The notes beneath the pieces were generated by a model. It did no database searches and was not told where the DNA came from. It was given only the letters and a program-made list of their open reading frames with translations. DNA of 64,000 bases, taken from NCBI RefSeq assembly GCF_000422965.1, contig NZ_AUHB01000001.1:124001-188000 (forward strand). The letters run 5' to 3'. Of the stretch, positions 1 to 9,726 are shown one piece after another. Position 1 is the first letter of the stretch. Every line of letters begins with the position of its first letter. The stretch comes from Pleomorphomonas oryzae DSM 16300. Lineage in GTDB: Bacteria; Pseudomonadota; Alphaproteobacteria; Rhizobiales; Pleomorphomonadaceae. Both the position numbers and the translations under genes were made by a program.

Positions 1-2778
1 CAGCGTCAGTCGCTGAGCCTGGGTCAGGTCACCGAACAGCCGGATGGCCGGCAGCAACACATCGCGATGGGCGGTCGAGAGAAGGCCGTGGGTGGCCGCC
101 GACAGCAGGATCGCTTCCGTATTGCGCAGATGAATGGCGGGTTCCCGCCAATCGTTGATGAGCCGTAGCGTCTGGGCGATGAATTCGAGATCGACGAGGC
201 CACCCGGCACCCGCTTGAGATTCCAGATGTCGGTCGAGCCCTTTTCCTGCTCAAGACGGGCGCGCATGTCCGCTGCATCGCCAAGCACCTTCTGAGGGTC
301 GCGCTGCCGGCAGAGCGTCTCGGCGATCACCCGTTCCGCCTCCTGGCCGAGGCCGCCGGTCGAGGCAACGACGCGGGCGCGGGTCAGCGCCATGTGCTCC
401 CAGGTCCAGGCCTCCTCGTGCTGGTAGCGTTCGAAGGCGTCGATGCGCGTGGCGAGTGGTCCGGCATTGCCCGATGGACGCAGACGGAAATCAACGTCGT
501 AGAGTGTGCCCTCGGCCGTCGGCGCGGTAATCGCCGTGACCAGGCGCTGCGTCAGCCGCGCGTAATACTGGTTGGGCGAGATGGGCCGTCGGCCATCGCT
601 CTGCGTGGCGTCGCGGTCGTGATCGTAGAGCAGGATGAGATCGAGATCTGAGGCAGCGGTCAGCTCCTCGCTCCCGAGTTTACCCATGGCAATGAGCGCT
701 ACGCGGCCGCCCGGCACGGAGCCATGCTGAAGCTCCAGTTCGGCCGCCGTCGCGGTCAGCACGCGTTCGAGCAGCAGGTCGGCGAGGCGTGAAAAGCTCT
801 GCCCGAGCTGGCGAGCGGCGGCGGTGCCGGTGATGACGCGCACGCCGATCAGGAACTTCTGTTCCTGAGCAAAGATGCGGGCACGGTCGAGCACGTCCTC
901 ATAGCCGCTCGCCTCGCCGAAGAAGACGTCCAGCCGGCGCGTCAGCTCGGCCCGGCCGGGCAGTGCGCCGAAGAACTGCGGCTCCAGCAGAGCATCCACC
1001 ACATGCGGCCGCCGAGCGACGGTCTCAGCCAGATAGGGCGAATTGCCCATCACCATGGCGAGCAGCGTCACCAGCGACTGGTTCGAGGACAGCAGAGAGA
1101 ACAGCTGCACGCCGGCCGGCAGGCGGGCAAGGAAGTGGTCGAAGGCAATCAGCGCGGCATCCGGCGCCTCGGTCTCCGAGAAGGCGATCATGAGACGCGG
1201 CGTGATCTCGGTGAGAAGTTCGCGCGCGCGCGACGACCGCATGGCCGGATATCGACCGAAATGCCAGGAGGCGACGATGCGAATAGAATCTTCCGGTCGG
1301 GCGAAGCCGAGCCGGGTGAAGGTGTCGAGCGTGCCGGGATCGATGTCGTTGCCGGTGAACACCATGTTGCCATGCTGCGAAGAGAGGTCGGCCTCTTCCT
1401 CGAACAACTCGGAATACTGGTCGCTGACCGCAATCAATCGCTGCCGCAGTGCCGCGGCAAACGCCTCGGAAGCCTCGTACCCCATCAGGTGGGCGACGCG
1501 CGCCAGCCCCTCGACATCATCCGGCAGTGTATGGGTCTGCTCGTCGTTGAGCATCTGGACGCGGTGTTCGACGCGGCGCAGGAAGCGATAGGCCTCGGCC
1601 AGGAGATCGCGCGCCGGTTCGTCGAGCCAGCCTTGCGCCACCAGCGCGTCGAGCATGGCAAGCGTCTGCCGGCCGCGCAGGTCGATGTTGCGGCCACCGG
1701 CGATGAGCTGTTGCGTCTGCACGAAGAATTCGATTTCGCGGATGCCGCCCCGCCCCAGTTTGACATTGTGGCCGGCGACGGCGACCTCGCCGTGCCCTTT
1801 GTGGGCATGGATCTGACGCTTGATGGAGTGGATGTCGCGAATGGCGGCATAATCGAGATATTTGCGCCAGACGTAGGGTTTGAGATCGGCCAGGAAACGC
1901 TCGCCGGCGGCAATGTCGCCGGCGGCCGGGCGCGCCTTGATCATGGCTGCCCGTTCCCAGTTCTGACCGGCGCTCTCATAGTAGATCAGGGCGGCCGTGG
2001 TCGACATGGCGACCGGCGTGGCACCGGCGTCGGGCCTTAAGCGCAAGTCGGTGCGAAACACATAGCCGTCGCCCGTCCGCTCTTGCAGAATGGCGACCAG
2101 GCGACGCGTCAGGCGGACGAACAAGGTCGTCAGGTCGTCCTTGTCGGCCGACGGCACGACGGCCGGATCGAAGAAGACGATGAGGTCGATGTCCGAGGAA
2201 TAGTTGAGCTCGAAGGCGCCCTGCTTGCCCATGGCGAGGACGATCCAGCCGGAATCCCGTTCCGGTTCGGAACGATCGGGCAGGCTCAGCTTGCCGGTGG
2301 TATCGGCCTCGAGCAGCAGGAAGCGAATGGCGGCGGAAAGGCTGGCATCGGCGAGCCGGGTCAGCGCGCGGGTCACCTCCATCACCTCCCAAAGGCCGGC
2401 AACGTCGGCCAAGGCGATGGCGAGCGCCGCCTCGGCCTTGACGCGGCGGAGGCGGCGGCGCAGCGACGGCTCATCGGCGATGGGGTCCGACAGGGAGGCG
2501 ATCAAGCCGTCCACCAGCGCCGCCGGATCATTGGAAAGAACGCGGCACAGCCTTTCGCCGTCGCGCAACGCCGCCTCGCGCAGATGGGCGCTGTTGGAGG
2601 CGACGGCGAGCACCAGTTCGCGGGCGATCGGCGAACGCGCGAACAAGGCAGCCAACGCTTCACCGCCCGGACCTGCCAGACAATCGTCAAGCAGCGAACC
2701 GGCCAGAACGAAATCGGGCCCTCTGGGAGGTATGATGGCAATGCGGTCCTCGAATGCGCCTTCAGCCCGCTCAGTCAT
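1..2778 (-). CDS. glnE: Bifunctional glutamine synthetase adenylyltransferase/adenylyl-removase, 3' end outside window
   Basis: The reading frame stays open for 926 codons from an ATG to the window edge, against a usual length near 980, so only about the last 50-60 residues are missing. GlnE attaches AMP to, and removes it from, glutamine synthetase in response to PII. Both nucleotidyltransferase cores are visible: ELNYSSDIDLIVFFD in the N-terminal adenylyl-removase half, and GSEELTAASDLDLILLYD in the C-terminal adenylyltransferase half, each with the D-x-D metal site. The start at 2778 has a GGGGACGGAG sequence close by. In-frame ATGs at 2796 and 2832 are possible alternatives. It lies downstream of a two-component pair, the usual rhizobial neighbourhood. 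Confidence 0.95.
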   Translation of the reverse strand, partial: MTERAEGAFEDRIAIIPPRGPDFVLAGSLLDDCLAGPGGEALAALFARSPIARELVLAVASNSAHLREAALRDGERLCRVLSNDPAALVDGLIASLSDPIADEPSLRRRLRRVKAEAALAIALADVAGLWEVMEVTRALTRLADASLSAAIRFLLLEADTTGKLSLPDRSEPERDSGWIVLAMGKQGAFELNYSSDIDLIVFFDPAVVPSADKDDLTTLFVRLTRRLVAILQERTGDGYVFRTDLRLRPDAGATPVAMSTTAALIYYESAGQNWERAAMIKARPAAGDIAAGERFLADLKPYVWRKYLDYAAIRDIHSIKRQIHAHKGHGEVAVAGHNVKLGRGGIREIEFFVQTQQLIAGGRNIDLRGRQTLAMLDALVAQGWLDEPARDLLAEAYRFLRRVEHRVQMLNDEQTHTLPDDVEGLARVAHLMGYEASEAFAAALRQRLIAVSDQYSELFEEEADLSSQHGNMVFTGNDIDPGTLDTFTRLGFARPEDSIRIVASWHFGRYPAMRSSRARELLTEITPRLMIAFSETEAPDAALIAFDHFLARLPAGVQLFSLLSSNQSLVTLLAMVMGNSPYLAETVARRPHVVDALLEPQFFGALPGRAELTRRLDVFFGEASGYEDVLDRARIFAQEQKFLIGVRVITGTAAARQLGQSFSRLADLLLERVLTATAAELELQHGSVPGGRVALIAMGKLGSEELTAASDLDLILLYDHDRDATQSDGRRPISPNQYYARLTQRLVTAITAPTAEGTLYDVDFRLRPSGNAGPLATRIDAFERYQHEEAWTWEHMALTRARVVASTGGLGQEAERVIAETLCRQRDPQKVLGDAADMRARLEQEKGSTDIWNLKRVPGGLVDLEFIAQTLRLINDWREPAIHLRNTEAILLSAATHGLLSTAHRDVLLPAIRLFGDLTQAQRLTL

Positions 2779-2889
2779 GCCGTCTCCGTCCCCCATTGCC
2801 CGCTCCAATGCCCTCAGCGAAAGGTCCATCATGGCCTGATGGTCTTACGCTTTTGTTCTTTTTCGGCTCCATCCTGTCAGATGGACGCA

Positions 2890-4278
2890 TCAAGCCTTCG
2901 GCAGGTAGAGACTGGCTTTGAGGCCGGGCTCGCTATCACCGAGCGTCACCCGTCCACCATGCAGACGGGCCACGGCTGCCACCAGGGACAGACCTAGCCC
3001 CGACCCCTGTCGGCTGCGTGCCTCATCGAGCCGGCCGAAGCGCGACAGTGCCTTCTGCCGGTCGGCCTCGGGAATACCGGGGCCGTTGTCGGTCACGGTC
3101 AGGCAGATCTCTTCGCCATCGACGGCCCCGGCCAGAGCAATTGACAGCCCCTCCCCGCCTTCGGGTTGGCCATACTTGATGGCATTGTCGATCAGGTTGG
3201 ACAAGGCTTGGCTGAGCAGCGTCCGGTTACCCTTTAGGGGCAACGGTCGCGCCGTTTCGAGCGTGAGCCGACCGCCGGCATCCTCCACCACCGGCTCGTA
3301 GAGCTCGACGATTTCGTCGAGAATGTCGGCCGCGTCGAGCGGTTCGAAGCTGTCGCCCGAGGAGCCTGCCTCCATGCGGGCGATCTTGAGGAGCGCATCG
3401 AAGATGCGGATGAGGTTGTCCGCCTCCTCCATGGCCGAGGCGATGGCCTCGCGATAGTCCTCGACCTCACCTCCGCGCCGCAGCGTTTCCTCAAGGCGCG
3501 CCCGCAACCGGTTGAGTGGCGTCTTGAGGTCGTGGGCGATGTTGTCGGACACTTCCTGCAGGCCGGTCATCAGCGCTTCGATGCGGTCGAGCATCTCGTT
3601 GAGGCTGAGGGCGAGATTGTCGAATTCGTCGTGCGATCCCTTGACGGCCAGCCGATGGGTGAGGTCACCGGACATCAACCGTCTGGAGGTCTCGGCCATG
3701 TTCTCGACGCGCTTCAGCACTGAGCGCCCGACAAAGAACCAGGAGATAAAGCCCGTCAGCACCATGATGATGATGGCATAGCGGGAGGCGCCGAAGATCA
3801 GCGACCGCAGCTGGCCGATTTCGCTGACGTCGCGGCCAACCAGCAGCTTGAAACCGCCCGGCAAGGCGAACACCCTGACCACCGCGTCATAGCGGCGACC
3901 GGTATCGCCATCGAGCCGCTGATAGGTGACGGAGGTGGTGTCGCCGTTCGATAGACCGAGGATCGATAGGGGGGGATCGGCGACATTGCCGACCACGGTG
4001 CGGCCGGATGAATCGGCGACGAGATAGAGGCTGGCACCTGGACGGCGACTGCGCAGATCGACGGCGCTGACCAGTTGACGGAGACCACCACGCTCATACT
4101 GATCGGATAGCGAGTTGATCTCGCTGTCGATGGTTTCGGTGATCTGGGAATCGAGCAGTTCGGCGGTGTTGTTGGCGATATAGGCGGTCAGGAACAGCGT
4201 CAGACCGGAAAAGACGACAAGGTAGACCAGCGACAGCTTGAAGGCCGTCGTCCGGATCAGCCGCCCGAGCGCGCCCAT
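2890..4278 (-). CDS. Sensor histidine kinase, HAMP type
   Basis: This 462-aa inner-membrane kinase has a first membrane segment at about residues 13-35, a periplasmic sensor region of roughly 130 residues, a second membrane segment at about 166-183, a HAMP linker (about 184-235), a HisKA domain with DNIAHDLKTPL (phospho-acceptor H249) and a HATPase domain with N-box and GLGLSLVAAVA. Its start overlaps the 3' end of the response-regulator gene by 22 bp, so the two are translationally coupled partners. The pair lies downstream of degP, which suggests an envelope-related signal, but the stimulus cannot be read from the sequence. Confidence 0.93.
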   Translation of the reverse strand: MGALGRLIRTTAFKLSLVYLVVFSGLTLFLTAYIANNTAELLDSQITETIDSEINSLSDQYERGGLRQLVSAVDLRSRRPGASLYLVADSSGRTVVGNVADPPLSILGLSNGDTTSVTYQRLDGDTGRRYDAVVRVFALPGGFKLLVGRDVSEIGQLRSLIFGASRYAIIIMVLTGFISWFFVGRSVLKRVENMAETSRRLMSGDLTHRLAVKGSHDEFDNLALSLNEMLDRIEALMTGLQEVSDNIAHDLKTPLNRLRARLEETLRRGGEVEDYREAIASAMEEADNLIRIFDALLKIARMEAGSSGDSFEPLDAADILDEIVELYEPVVEDAGGRLTLETARPLPLKGNRTLLSQALSNLIDNAIKYGQPEGGEGLSIALAGAVDGEEICLTVTDNGPGIPEADRQKALSRFGRLDEARSRQGSGLGLSLVAAVARLHGGRVTLGDSEPGLKASLYLPKA

Positions 4279-4976
4279 GCGGCCTCCCCGCCCCTCTCGG
4301 GGCCGGCCTCGCGGATCATGTAGCCGGCGCCGCGCACGGTGTGCAGCAGCGGCTTGTCGAAACCCTTGTCGATCTTGCCGCGCAGGCGGGAAACGTGGAC
4401 GTCGATGACGTTGGTCTGCGGATCGAAATGGTAGTCCCAGACGTTCTCGAGCAGCATGGTGCGGGTGACCACCTGCCCGGCATTACGCATCAGATATTCC
4501 AGCAGACGGAACTCGCGCGGCTGCAGCGGAATCTCCGTGTCGGCGCGCGTCACGGTGTGCGACAGGCGATCGAGCACCAGATCGCCAACGCGATAGGTGG
4601 TCTCGACGTCGGCCGGACGATTGCGGCGGGCGAGTGCCTCGACACGGGCCAAGAGTTCGGTGAAAGCGTAGGGCTTGGTGAGATAGTCGTCGCCTCCAGC
4701 CCTCAGGCCACGCACCCGGTCATCGACCTGGCCGAGCGCGGAGAGCACCAGCACCGGCGTATGATCGCCGCGGTGCCGCATGTCCTCGATGATGGAAAGG
4801 CCGTCGCGCTTGGGCAGCATCCGGTCGACGATCAGCACGTCGAAGACGCCCTCTTCGGCCATGAAGGCGCCGGCTTCGCCATCAGCCGCATGTTCGGCGA
4901 CATGCCCGACCTCGTCCAATGCCTTGACGAGATAGGCCGCCGCCTCGCTGTCGTCTTCGATCACCAGAATGCGCAT
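4257..4976 (-). CDS. OmpR-family response regulator
   Basis: This 239-aa DNA-binding regulator has a receiver domain at residues 1-115 (acidic pair D8/D9, phospho-acceptor D51, K101 in the YLTKPY loop). A C-terminal winged helix follows, containing LQPREFRLLEYLM and the RGAGYMI wing. The cognate kinase gene follows with a 22-bp overlap. It is separated from degP upstream by about 120 bp containing a terminator-like hairpin, so it probably has its own promoter in that gap. The target genes cannot be deduced. Confidence 0.93.
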   Translation of the reverse strand: MRILVIEDDSEAAAYLVKALDEVGHVAEHAADGEAGAFMAEEGVFDVLIVDRMLPKRDGLSIIEDMRHRGDHTPVLVLSALGQVDDRVRGLRAGGDDYLTKPYAFTELLARVEALARRNRPADVETTYRVGDLVLDRLSHTVTRADTEIPLQPREFRLLEYLMRNAGQVVTRTMLLENVWDYHFDPQTNVIDVHVSRLRGKIDKGFDKPLLHTVRGAGYMIREAGPERGGEAAWARSGG

Positions 4977-5051
4977 GTCGCCCCGCCCCGCAAAGGTGCT
5001 CGTCGACTGTTGTTTAGCGCCAACGCATGGCAGCGCAAGGGAAAAGCGTAG

Positions 5052-5076
5052 CGGCGGGCGCCGAGCCCGCCCGCCG
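5052..5076 (-). terminator. Probable terminator of degP
   Basis: Inverted repeat CGGCGGGC (5052-5059) / GCCCGCCG (5069-5076). Read on the minus strand it is followed shortly by a CTTTTCC run. It lies just after the degP stop codon and before the response-regulator start. Confidence 0.55.
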
Positions 5077-5098
5077 ATACAATTTGGAGATCAGCCGA

Positions 5099-6622
5099 TC
5101 ACTTCCCGAGGGGGAGAGCCAGGAAGTGAACACTATCTCCGGACTTCACGCGCAGCAGAATGGCCTTCTTGCCGGCCTTCTCTGCGCCGGAAATCGCCTT
5201 CGACACATCCCGCGGGGCCTCGATGGTCTGGCCACCTGCTTCGAGAATGACGTCACCCTGGCGCAGGCCACGGTCGGAAGCCTTGCTGTTCGGGTCGATA
5301 TCGGTGATGACCGCACCGCTATCGCCAGCGCCCACGCTGTTGGCCGGCGCAAGCGTCAGCCCGTAGTCACTGAGCGACGTATGCTCGTCGGTGCCGCTAT
5401 CGCTCGACTTGGAGGAGGCAACCTGGTCGTTCGGCAGTTCGCCGAGGTCGACCTTGACGGTCTGCTCCTTGCCATCGCGCCACAGCGTTACGTCAACGAC
5501 GGTCTTCGGCGGGAAGGCGGCAATCTTGCGGGCGAGGTCCTTGGCGTCCTCGATCTGCTGGCCGTTGACGGACAGGATCGTGTCGCCCGCCTTGATCCCC
5601 GCCTTGCTGGCCGGCGAGTTGTCCTGCGGCTCGGTCACCATGGCGCCACGCGCCTTGTCGAGACCGATGGAGCTGGCGATCTCCTCGGTGACTGGCTGGA
5701 TCTGCACGCCGAGCCAACCACGAACCACCTTGCCGCCATCCATCAGCGAGGCGACAACCTGCTGCGCCGTATGCGCCGGAATGGCAAAGCCGATACCGAC
5801 CGAACCGCCCGACGGCGAGTAGATGGCGGTGTTGACACCGATCACCTCGCCACCGGCGTTGAAGGCCGGGCCACCGGAGTTGCCCTTGTTGATCGGGGCA
5901 TCGATCTGCAGGAAATCGTCGTAGGGTCCGGCACCGATGTCGCGGCCACGGGCCGAGATGATGCCGGCCGTCACCGTGCCGCCGAGACCAAAGGGGTTGC
6001 CCACAGCGACGACCCAGTCGCCGACGCGGGATTCATTGGTCGCGAAGGATACATGCGGGAAATCCTTGCCATCGGTGACCTTGACCAGCGCGAGGTCGGT
6101 CTTGGGATCGGTGCCGATCACCTTGGCGGCGTGCTCGGTGCCGTTGTCCGTCACCACCTTCACGTCGGTCGCGTTCTCGACCACGTGGTTGTTGGTGACG
6201 ACATAGCCGTCGGCGGAGATGAAGAAGCCCGAGCCCTGTGCAAGGCCATAGCGGTGCTGCGGCGAACCATTGTGGCCACCTGGCATGCCCGGCATTCCGA
6301 AGCGCTTGAAGAAATCGTAGAAGGGGCTGTCGGGCGTGAGGCCGGGCGGCAAACCCTCGGCATCAGTGTCGCCCTGGCCGACGGTCTCGTCGGTTTTGAC
6401 GCGGATCGAGACGACGGCGGGCTGGACCCGCTGCACCATGTCGGCGAAAGAGAAGACCGGCTGGCTGTTTTGCGGCTGCGACAGGTTCTGCGCCTGCGCC
6501 GTGTTGTCGAAAATGAGGGCCGTCTCGCCGGCGACGATGCCACCGAGGGCGACGGCGAAGACCGATCCCAGCAGCAGTGCCTTGACGCGGGATCTGGTCG
6601 GCTTGTCGGAAGTCCTGAGCAT
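5099..6622 (-). CDS. degP: Do-family serine endopeptidase (DegP/HtrA)
   Basis: This periplasmic protease/chaperone degrades misfolded envelope proteins. With the start at MLRTSDKP (GGAG 11 bases upstream) it is 507 aa; an in-frame ATG 63 bp further up is less likely. A signal/anchor segment (LLLGSVFAVALGGIVAGE) opens the protein. The trypsin-like triad is H146 (TNNHVVEN), D176 (KTDLALVKV) and S249 (GNSGGP), followed by two PDZ domains (the first with GIKAGDTILSVNG, the second with GLRQGDVILEAGG). It is transcribed away from the ccm genes and towards the two-component pair, the order typical of rhizobia. Confidence 0.95.
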   Translation of the reverse strand: MLRTSDKPTRSRVKALLLGSVFAVALGGIVAGETALIFDNTAQAQNLSQPQNSQPVFSFADMVQRVQPAVVSIRVKTDETVGQGDTDAEGLPPGLTPDSPFYDFFKRFGMPGMPGGHNGSPQHRYGLAQGSGFFISADGYVVTNNHVVENATDVKVVTDNGTEHAAKVIGTDPKTDLALVKVTDGKDFPHVSFATNESRVGDWVVAVGNPFGLGGTVTAGIISARGRDIGAGPYDDFLQIDAPINKGNSGGPAFNAGGEVIGVNTAIYSPSGGSVGIGFAIPAHTAQQVVASLMDGGKVVRGWLGVQIQPVTEEIASSIGLDKARGAMVTEPQDNSPASKAGIKAGDTILSVNGQQIEDAKDLARKIAAFPPKTVVDVTLWRDGKEQTVKVDLGELPNDQVASSKSSDSGTDEHTSLSDYGLTLAPANSVGAGDSGAVITDIDPNSKASDRGLRQGDVILEAGGQTIEAPRDVSKAISGAEKAGKKAILLRVKSGDSVHFLALPLGK

Positions 6623-6764
6623 GGAATGATCTCCAGAGGGATGAACTCTCGGGAACCGGCGTCGATCCGGTTTCGATGGTGACATATAGCCACCCCGTCC
6701 CTAACCTGGAGATTGCGAGCGTATTAAACTTTTGTAAGAAAGGCCGCCAGAAAGTTGCCTTATT

Positions 6765-7238
6765 TCAAATATTTGCGCGCCCATCATCCTCGCGCGACAG
6801 CGCTTTCAGAGCCGCCTCTTCCTCCGGAGAAAGGCGTTCGGCCTCGGGAGATGCAGTCCGCCGCCGAAAAGCGATGAACAGCCCGCCGCCTGCCACCAGC
6901 AGCAGCGCCAGCGGCAGAACCCAGAGCAGCAGGCCGACGCCGTGGGCGCGCGGCCTCAGCAGCACGAATTCGCCGTAACGGTCGACCAGGAAGTCGCGGA
7001 CCTGATCATCGCTATCGCCGGCGGTGATGCGCTCGCGAACGATGACTCGCAAGTCCTTGGCGAGCTGGGCGTCGGAGGCATCGATCGACTGGTTCTGGCA
7101 AACGAGACACCGCAGCTCTTCGGAAATTTGTCGGGCGCGTGCTTCAAGCGCCGGATCAGCGAGTCGCTCGGACGGATCGACGGCGAAGGCCGGACCCGAC
7201 AGCGCGAACAGAAGTGCGAGGACGGAGAAAAGACGCAT
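6765..7238 (-). CDS. ccmH: Cytochrome c maturation protein CcmH (CycL)
   Basis: This 157-aa membrane protein takes part in reducing the apocytochrome c CXXCH thiols before haem attachment. I chose the start at MRLFSVLALL because it gives a cleavable signal peptide and is preceded by GACGGAGGAACCC; the open frame continues another 52 codons upstream without looking like protein. The redox motif LRCLVCQNQ (C44, C47) is present, and a membrane anchor lies near residues 105-125 (LLLWVLPLALLLVAGGGLFI). It is the last gene of the ccmI-E-F-H operon, 11 bp after the ccmF stop. Confidence 0.95.
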   Translation of the reverse strand: MRLFSVLALLFALSGPAFAVDPSERLADPALEARARQISEELRCLVCQNQSIDASDAQLAKDLRVIVRERITAGDSDDQVRDFLVDRYGEFVLLRPRAHGVGLLLWVLPLALLLVAGGGLFIAFRRRTASPEAERLSPEEEAALKALSREDDGRANI

Positions 7239-7249
7239 GGGTTCCTCCG

Positions 7250-9232
7250 TCAGTCGGCGACGATGACCGGCGCCACCTGCCGGGCCGGCTTCGGCGCACC
7301 GACACGCAAGCGACGATCGGTAAGCGACAGGGCACCGCCGGCCATCATGGCGAGGGCGCCAAGCCAGATCAGCGTCACCAGCGGCTTGTCCCACATGCGG
7401 ACCACGAGCGATCCTGTCTGACGCCCCTCACCGCCCAGCGTCACGTAGAATTGCGACAGGCCATGCGTGCGAATGCCGGCCTCGGTGGTCGGCATCTGGC
7501 GCGTCGTATAGAACCGACGCGTCGGCTCGACGATGAATTGCACGGTGCCGCCCTGCCGCACCGTCATGCTCACGACCTGCTCGGTATAATTGGGGCCGGC
7601 GCCGTTCCGGACGCCGTCAAAGGTGACGGAGTAGCCGCCGACCGTGGCGGTGTCGCCCGGCTTCATCTCCAGGATGGCCTCGCTCTGGAAGGCGGATGTC
7701 GAGACAATGCCAAGCAGCGTCACGCCAAGGCCGGCGTGGGCGAGCGCCGTACCGAAGGCCGAGCGCGGCAAGCCGGCAAGGCGACGAAAGCCGACCGCCA
7801 ATCCAACCTGGCGGAAACGCGCCCGCGACCAGAGTTCGGCGAAGGCACCAACCAGCACCCAGACGGCGCCGCCGAGACCGACGGCGGCAAGGAGATGCGT
7901 CGCGCCGTTCAGCCAGGCAATGCCGAGGCCGATCAGTGCGGCGAAGGCAAACACCGCCCAAAGGCGTTCAAGGGCACCGAGGAGATTGCCGCGCTTCCAG
8001 GCGAGCAGCGGCCCGAACGGCACCACCAGCAGCGTCGCGCCGAACAGCGGGCCGAATACCGTATTAAAATAGGGAGCGCCCACCGAGATGGCGCCGCCGA
8101 AGGCCGATACGATCAACGGCACAAGCGTGCCGAACAGCACGACACCGGCAGCCACCGTCAGAAATACGTTGTTGAGCACCAGCGCGCCTTCACGGCTGAG
8201 CGGGGCGAAGAGACCGCCTTGCCTGAGGGTGCCGGCGCGGACAGCGAACATGGCGAAACCACCGCCGATGAACAGGCAGAGGATGGCCAGGATGAACACG
8301 CCGCGCGTCGGGTCGGTGGCAAAGGCATGCACCGACGTCAGCACACCGGAGCGCACCAGGAAGGTTCCAAGCAGCGACAGCGAGAAGGCGAGGATGGCCA
8401 ACAGTATGGTCCACACCTTCAGCGCTTCGCGCTTCTCCATGACGACGGCGGAATGCAGCAGCGCCGTGCCAACCAGCCACGGCATCAGCGAGGCGTTCTC
8501 CACCGGGTCCCAGAACCAGAAGCCGCCCCAGCCGAGTTCGTAATAGGCCCAGTAGGACCCCATGGCGATGCCGGCGGTGAGGAAGATCCAGGCGGCCAGA
8601 ACCCACGGCCGCACCCAGCGCGCCCAGGCCGCATCGATCCGCCCTTCGATCAGCGCCGCGATGGCGAAAGCGAAAGCAATGGAGAAGCCGACATAGCCGA
8701 GATAGAGCAGCGGCGGATGGATGGCGAGGCCGACATCCTGCAGAACGGGGTTGAGGTCATTGCCCTCCATCGCCGGCTCGGCAAGTCGATGGAAAGGATT
8801 GGAGGTCGTCAGAATAAAGGCAAGGAAGGCTGTGCTGATCCAGCCCTGGACGGCCAGCACGTTGGCCTTGAGAGTCTGTGGCAGATTGCCACCGAACACA
8901 GCCACCGCCGCCCCGAACAGCGCGAGAATCAGCACCCAGAGCAGCATGGAGCCTTCGTGATTGCCCCAGACGCCGGAGATCTTGAAGATCAGCGGCTTTT
9001 CCGAATGGGAGTTCTCGACGACGTTGACCAGTGAGAAATCGGACACGAGATAGGCATAGGTCAGTGCCGAAAAGGCGATGGCGACCAGCAGGAGCTGCAT
9101 CAACGATGCCTTCGGCGCTACCGCCATGAGTGCGGGGTCGCGGCGGAAAAAGCCAACAATCGGCAAGATAGACTGAGCGACGGCCACAGCCAACGCCAGG
9201 ATCAGTGCGAAATGGCCGAATTCAACGATCAT
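7250..9232 (-). CDS. ccmF: Haem lyase CcmF (CycK)
   Basis: This 660-aa polytopic inner-membrane protein has the length expected for CcmF. With CcmH it transfers haem from holo-CcmE to apocytochrome c. The periplasmic tryptophan-rich haem-handling motif is clear (WGGFWFWDPVENASLMPW), as is the preceding region WGNHEGSMLLWVL, with many hydrophobic helices along its length. It starts 11 bp after the ccmE stop and ends 11 bp before ccmH, indicating one transcript. Confidence 0.96.
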   Translation of the reverse strand: MIVEFGHFALILALAVAVAQSILPIVGFFRRDPALMAVAPKASLMQLLLVAIAFSALTYAYLVSDFSLVNVVENSHSEKPLIFKISGVWGNHEGSMLLWVLILALFGAAVAVFGGNLPQTLKANVLAVQGWISTAFLAFILTTSNPFHRLAEPAMEGNDLNPVLQDVGLAIHPPLLYLGYVGFSIAFAFAIAALIEGRIDAAWARWVRPWVLAAWIFLTAGIAMGSYWAYYELGWGGFWFWDPVENASLMPWLVGTALLHSAVVMEKREALKVWTILLAILAFSLSLLGTFLVRSGVLTSVHAFATDPTRGVFILAILCLFIGGGFAMFAVRAGTLRQGGLFAPLSREGALVLNNVFLTVAAGVVLFGTLVPLIVSAFGGAISVGAPYFNTVFGPLFGATLLVVPFGPLLAWKRGNLLGALERLWAVFAFAALIGLGIAWLNGATHLLAAVGLGGAVWVLVGAFAELWSRARFRQVGLAVGFRRLAGLPRSAFGTALAHAGLGVTLLGIVSTSAFQSEAILEMKPGDTATVGGYSVTFDGVRNGAGPNYTEQVVSMTVRQGGTVQFIVEPTRRFYTTRQMPTTEAGIRTHGLSQFYVTLGGEGRQTGSLVVRMWDKPLVTLIWLGALAMMAGGALSLTDRRLRVGAPKPARQVAPVIVAD

Positions 9233-9243
9233 GCCGCCCTCAC

Positions 9244-9726
9244 CTAGTTCTTCGCCGTCGGCGGCTTTGGTCCGCCCGGCTGGCCTTCTTCCCAGACGCC
9301 CTGCGCCTTCAGTGCGTCGACCACTTCCTTGGGCATATAGCGCTCGTCATGCTTGGCGAGCACGGTATCGGCTTGGAAAAGACCGGTTTGATCGAGCTTT
9401 CCCTCGGCCACCACCCCCTGCCCCTCCTTGAACAGGTCGGGCAACAGGCCGGTATAGGTGACAGGCACTGCGTTGGCGGTGTCGGTCACCTTGAACTCCA
9501 CCCGCCCACCATCCTGGCGAATCACGCTGCCAACCTCGACAAGGCCGCCAATCCTGAGGCGGCGGCCTTCCGTCACGTGTTTTTCGACGATCTCGGTCGG
9601 CGTCTTGTAGAGCGTTATCTCGCCGGACAGCGCAAAAAGGACGAGACCAACGGCAGCGGCGAGAACCGCGCCGACCGTGCCGATCAGGATGAGACGCCGC
9701 GTCTTGCGCGTCATGACCATGGTCAT
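9244..9726 (-). CDS. ccmE: Cytochrome c maturation haem chaperone CcmE (CycJ)
   Basis: This 160-aa periplasmic haem chaperone has an N-terminal anchor at about residues 11-33 and an OB-fold body. The histidine that binds haem covalently is in LAKHDERYMP (H126), with the nearby Tyr also conserved. Its start overlaps the end of ccmI by 4 bp (ATGA-type coupling). A second in-frame ATG four codons later (9714, MTRKTRR) would also give a normal N-terminus. Confidence 0.96.
   Translation of the reverse strand: MTMVMTRKTRRLILIGTVGAVLAAAVGLVLFALSGEITLYKTPTEIVEKHVTEGRRLRIGGLVEVGSVIRQDGGRVEFKVTDTANAVPVTYTGLLPDLFKEGQGVVAEGKLDQTGLFQADTVLAKHDERYMPKEVVDALKAQGVWEEGQPGGPKPPTAKN

Noticed and set aside
1003-2997. 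Long plus-strand open frames opposite glnE
   Set aside because: They are antisense shadows of a high-GC gene: Arg/Gly/His-rich, without family motifs. The minus-strand frame reads as complete GlnE with both active sites.
5027-6682. 551-codon plus-strand frame opposite degP
   Set aside because: The minus strand encodes an unmistakable DegP with the full catalytic triad; the antisense frame has no protein-like features.
7139-9034. 631-codon plus-strand frame opposite ccmF
   Set aside because: Composition is dominated by Arg, His, Gln and Gly, and it mirrors membrane-helix codons of ccmF. It is a shadow frame.
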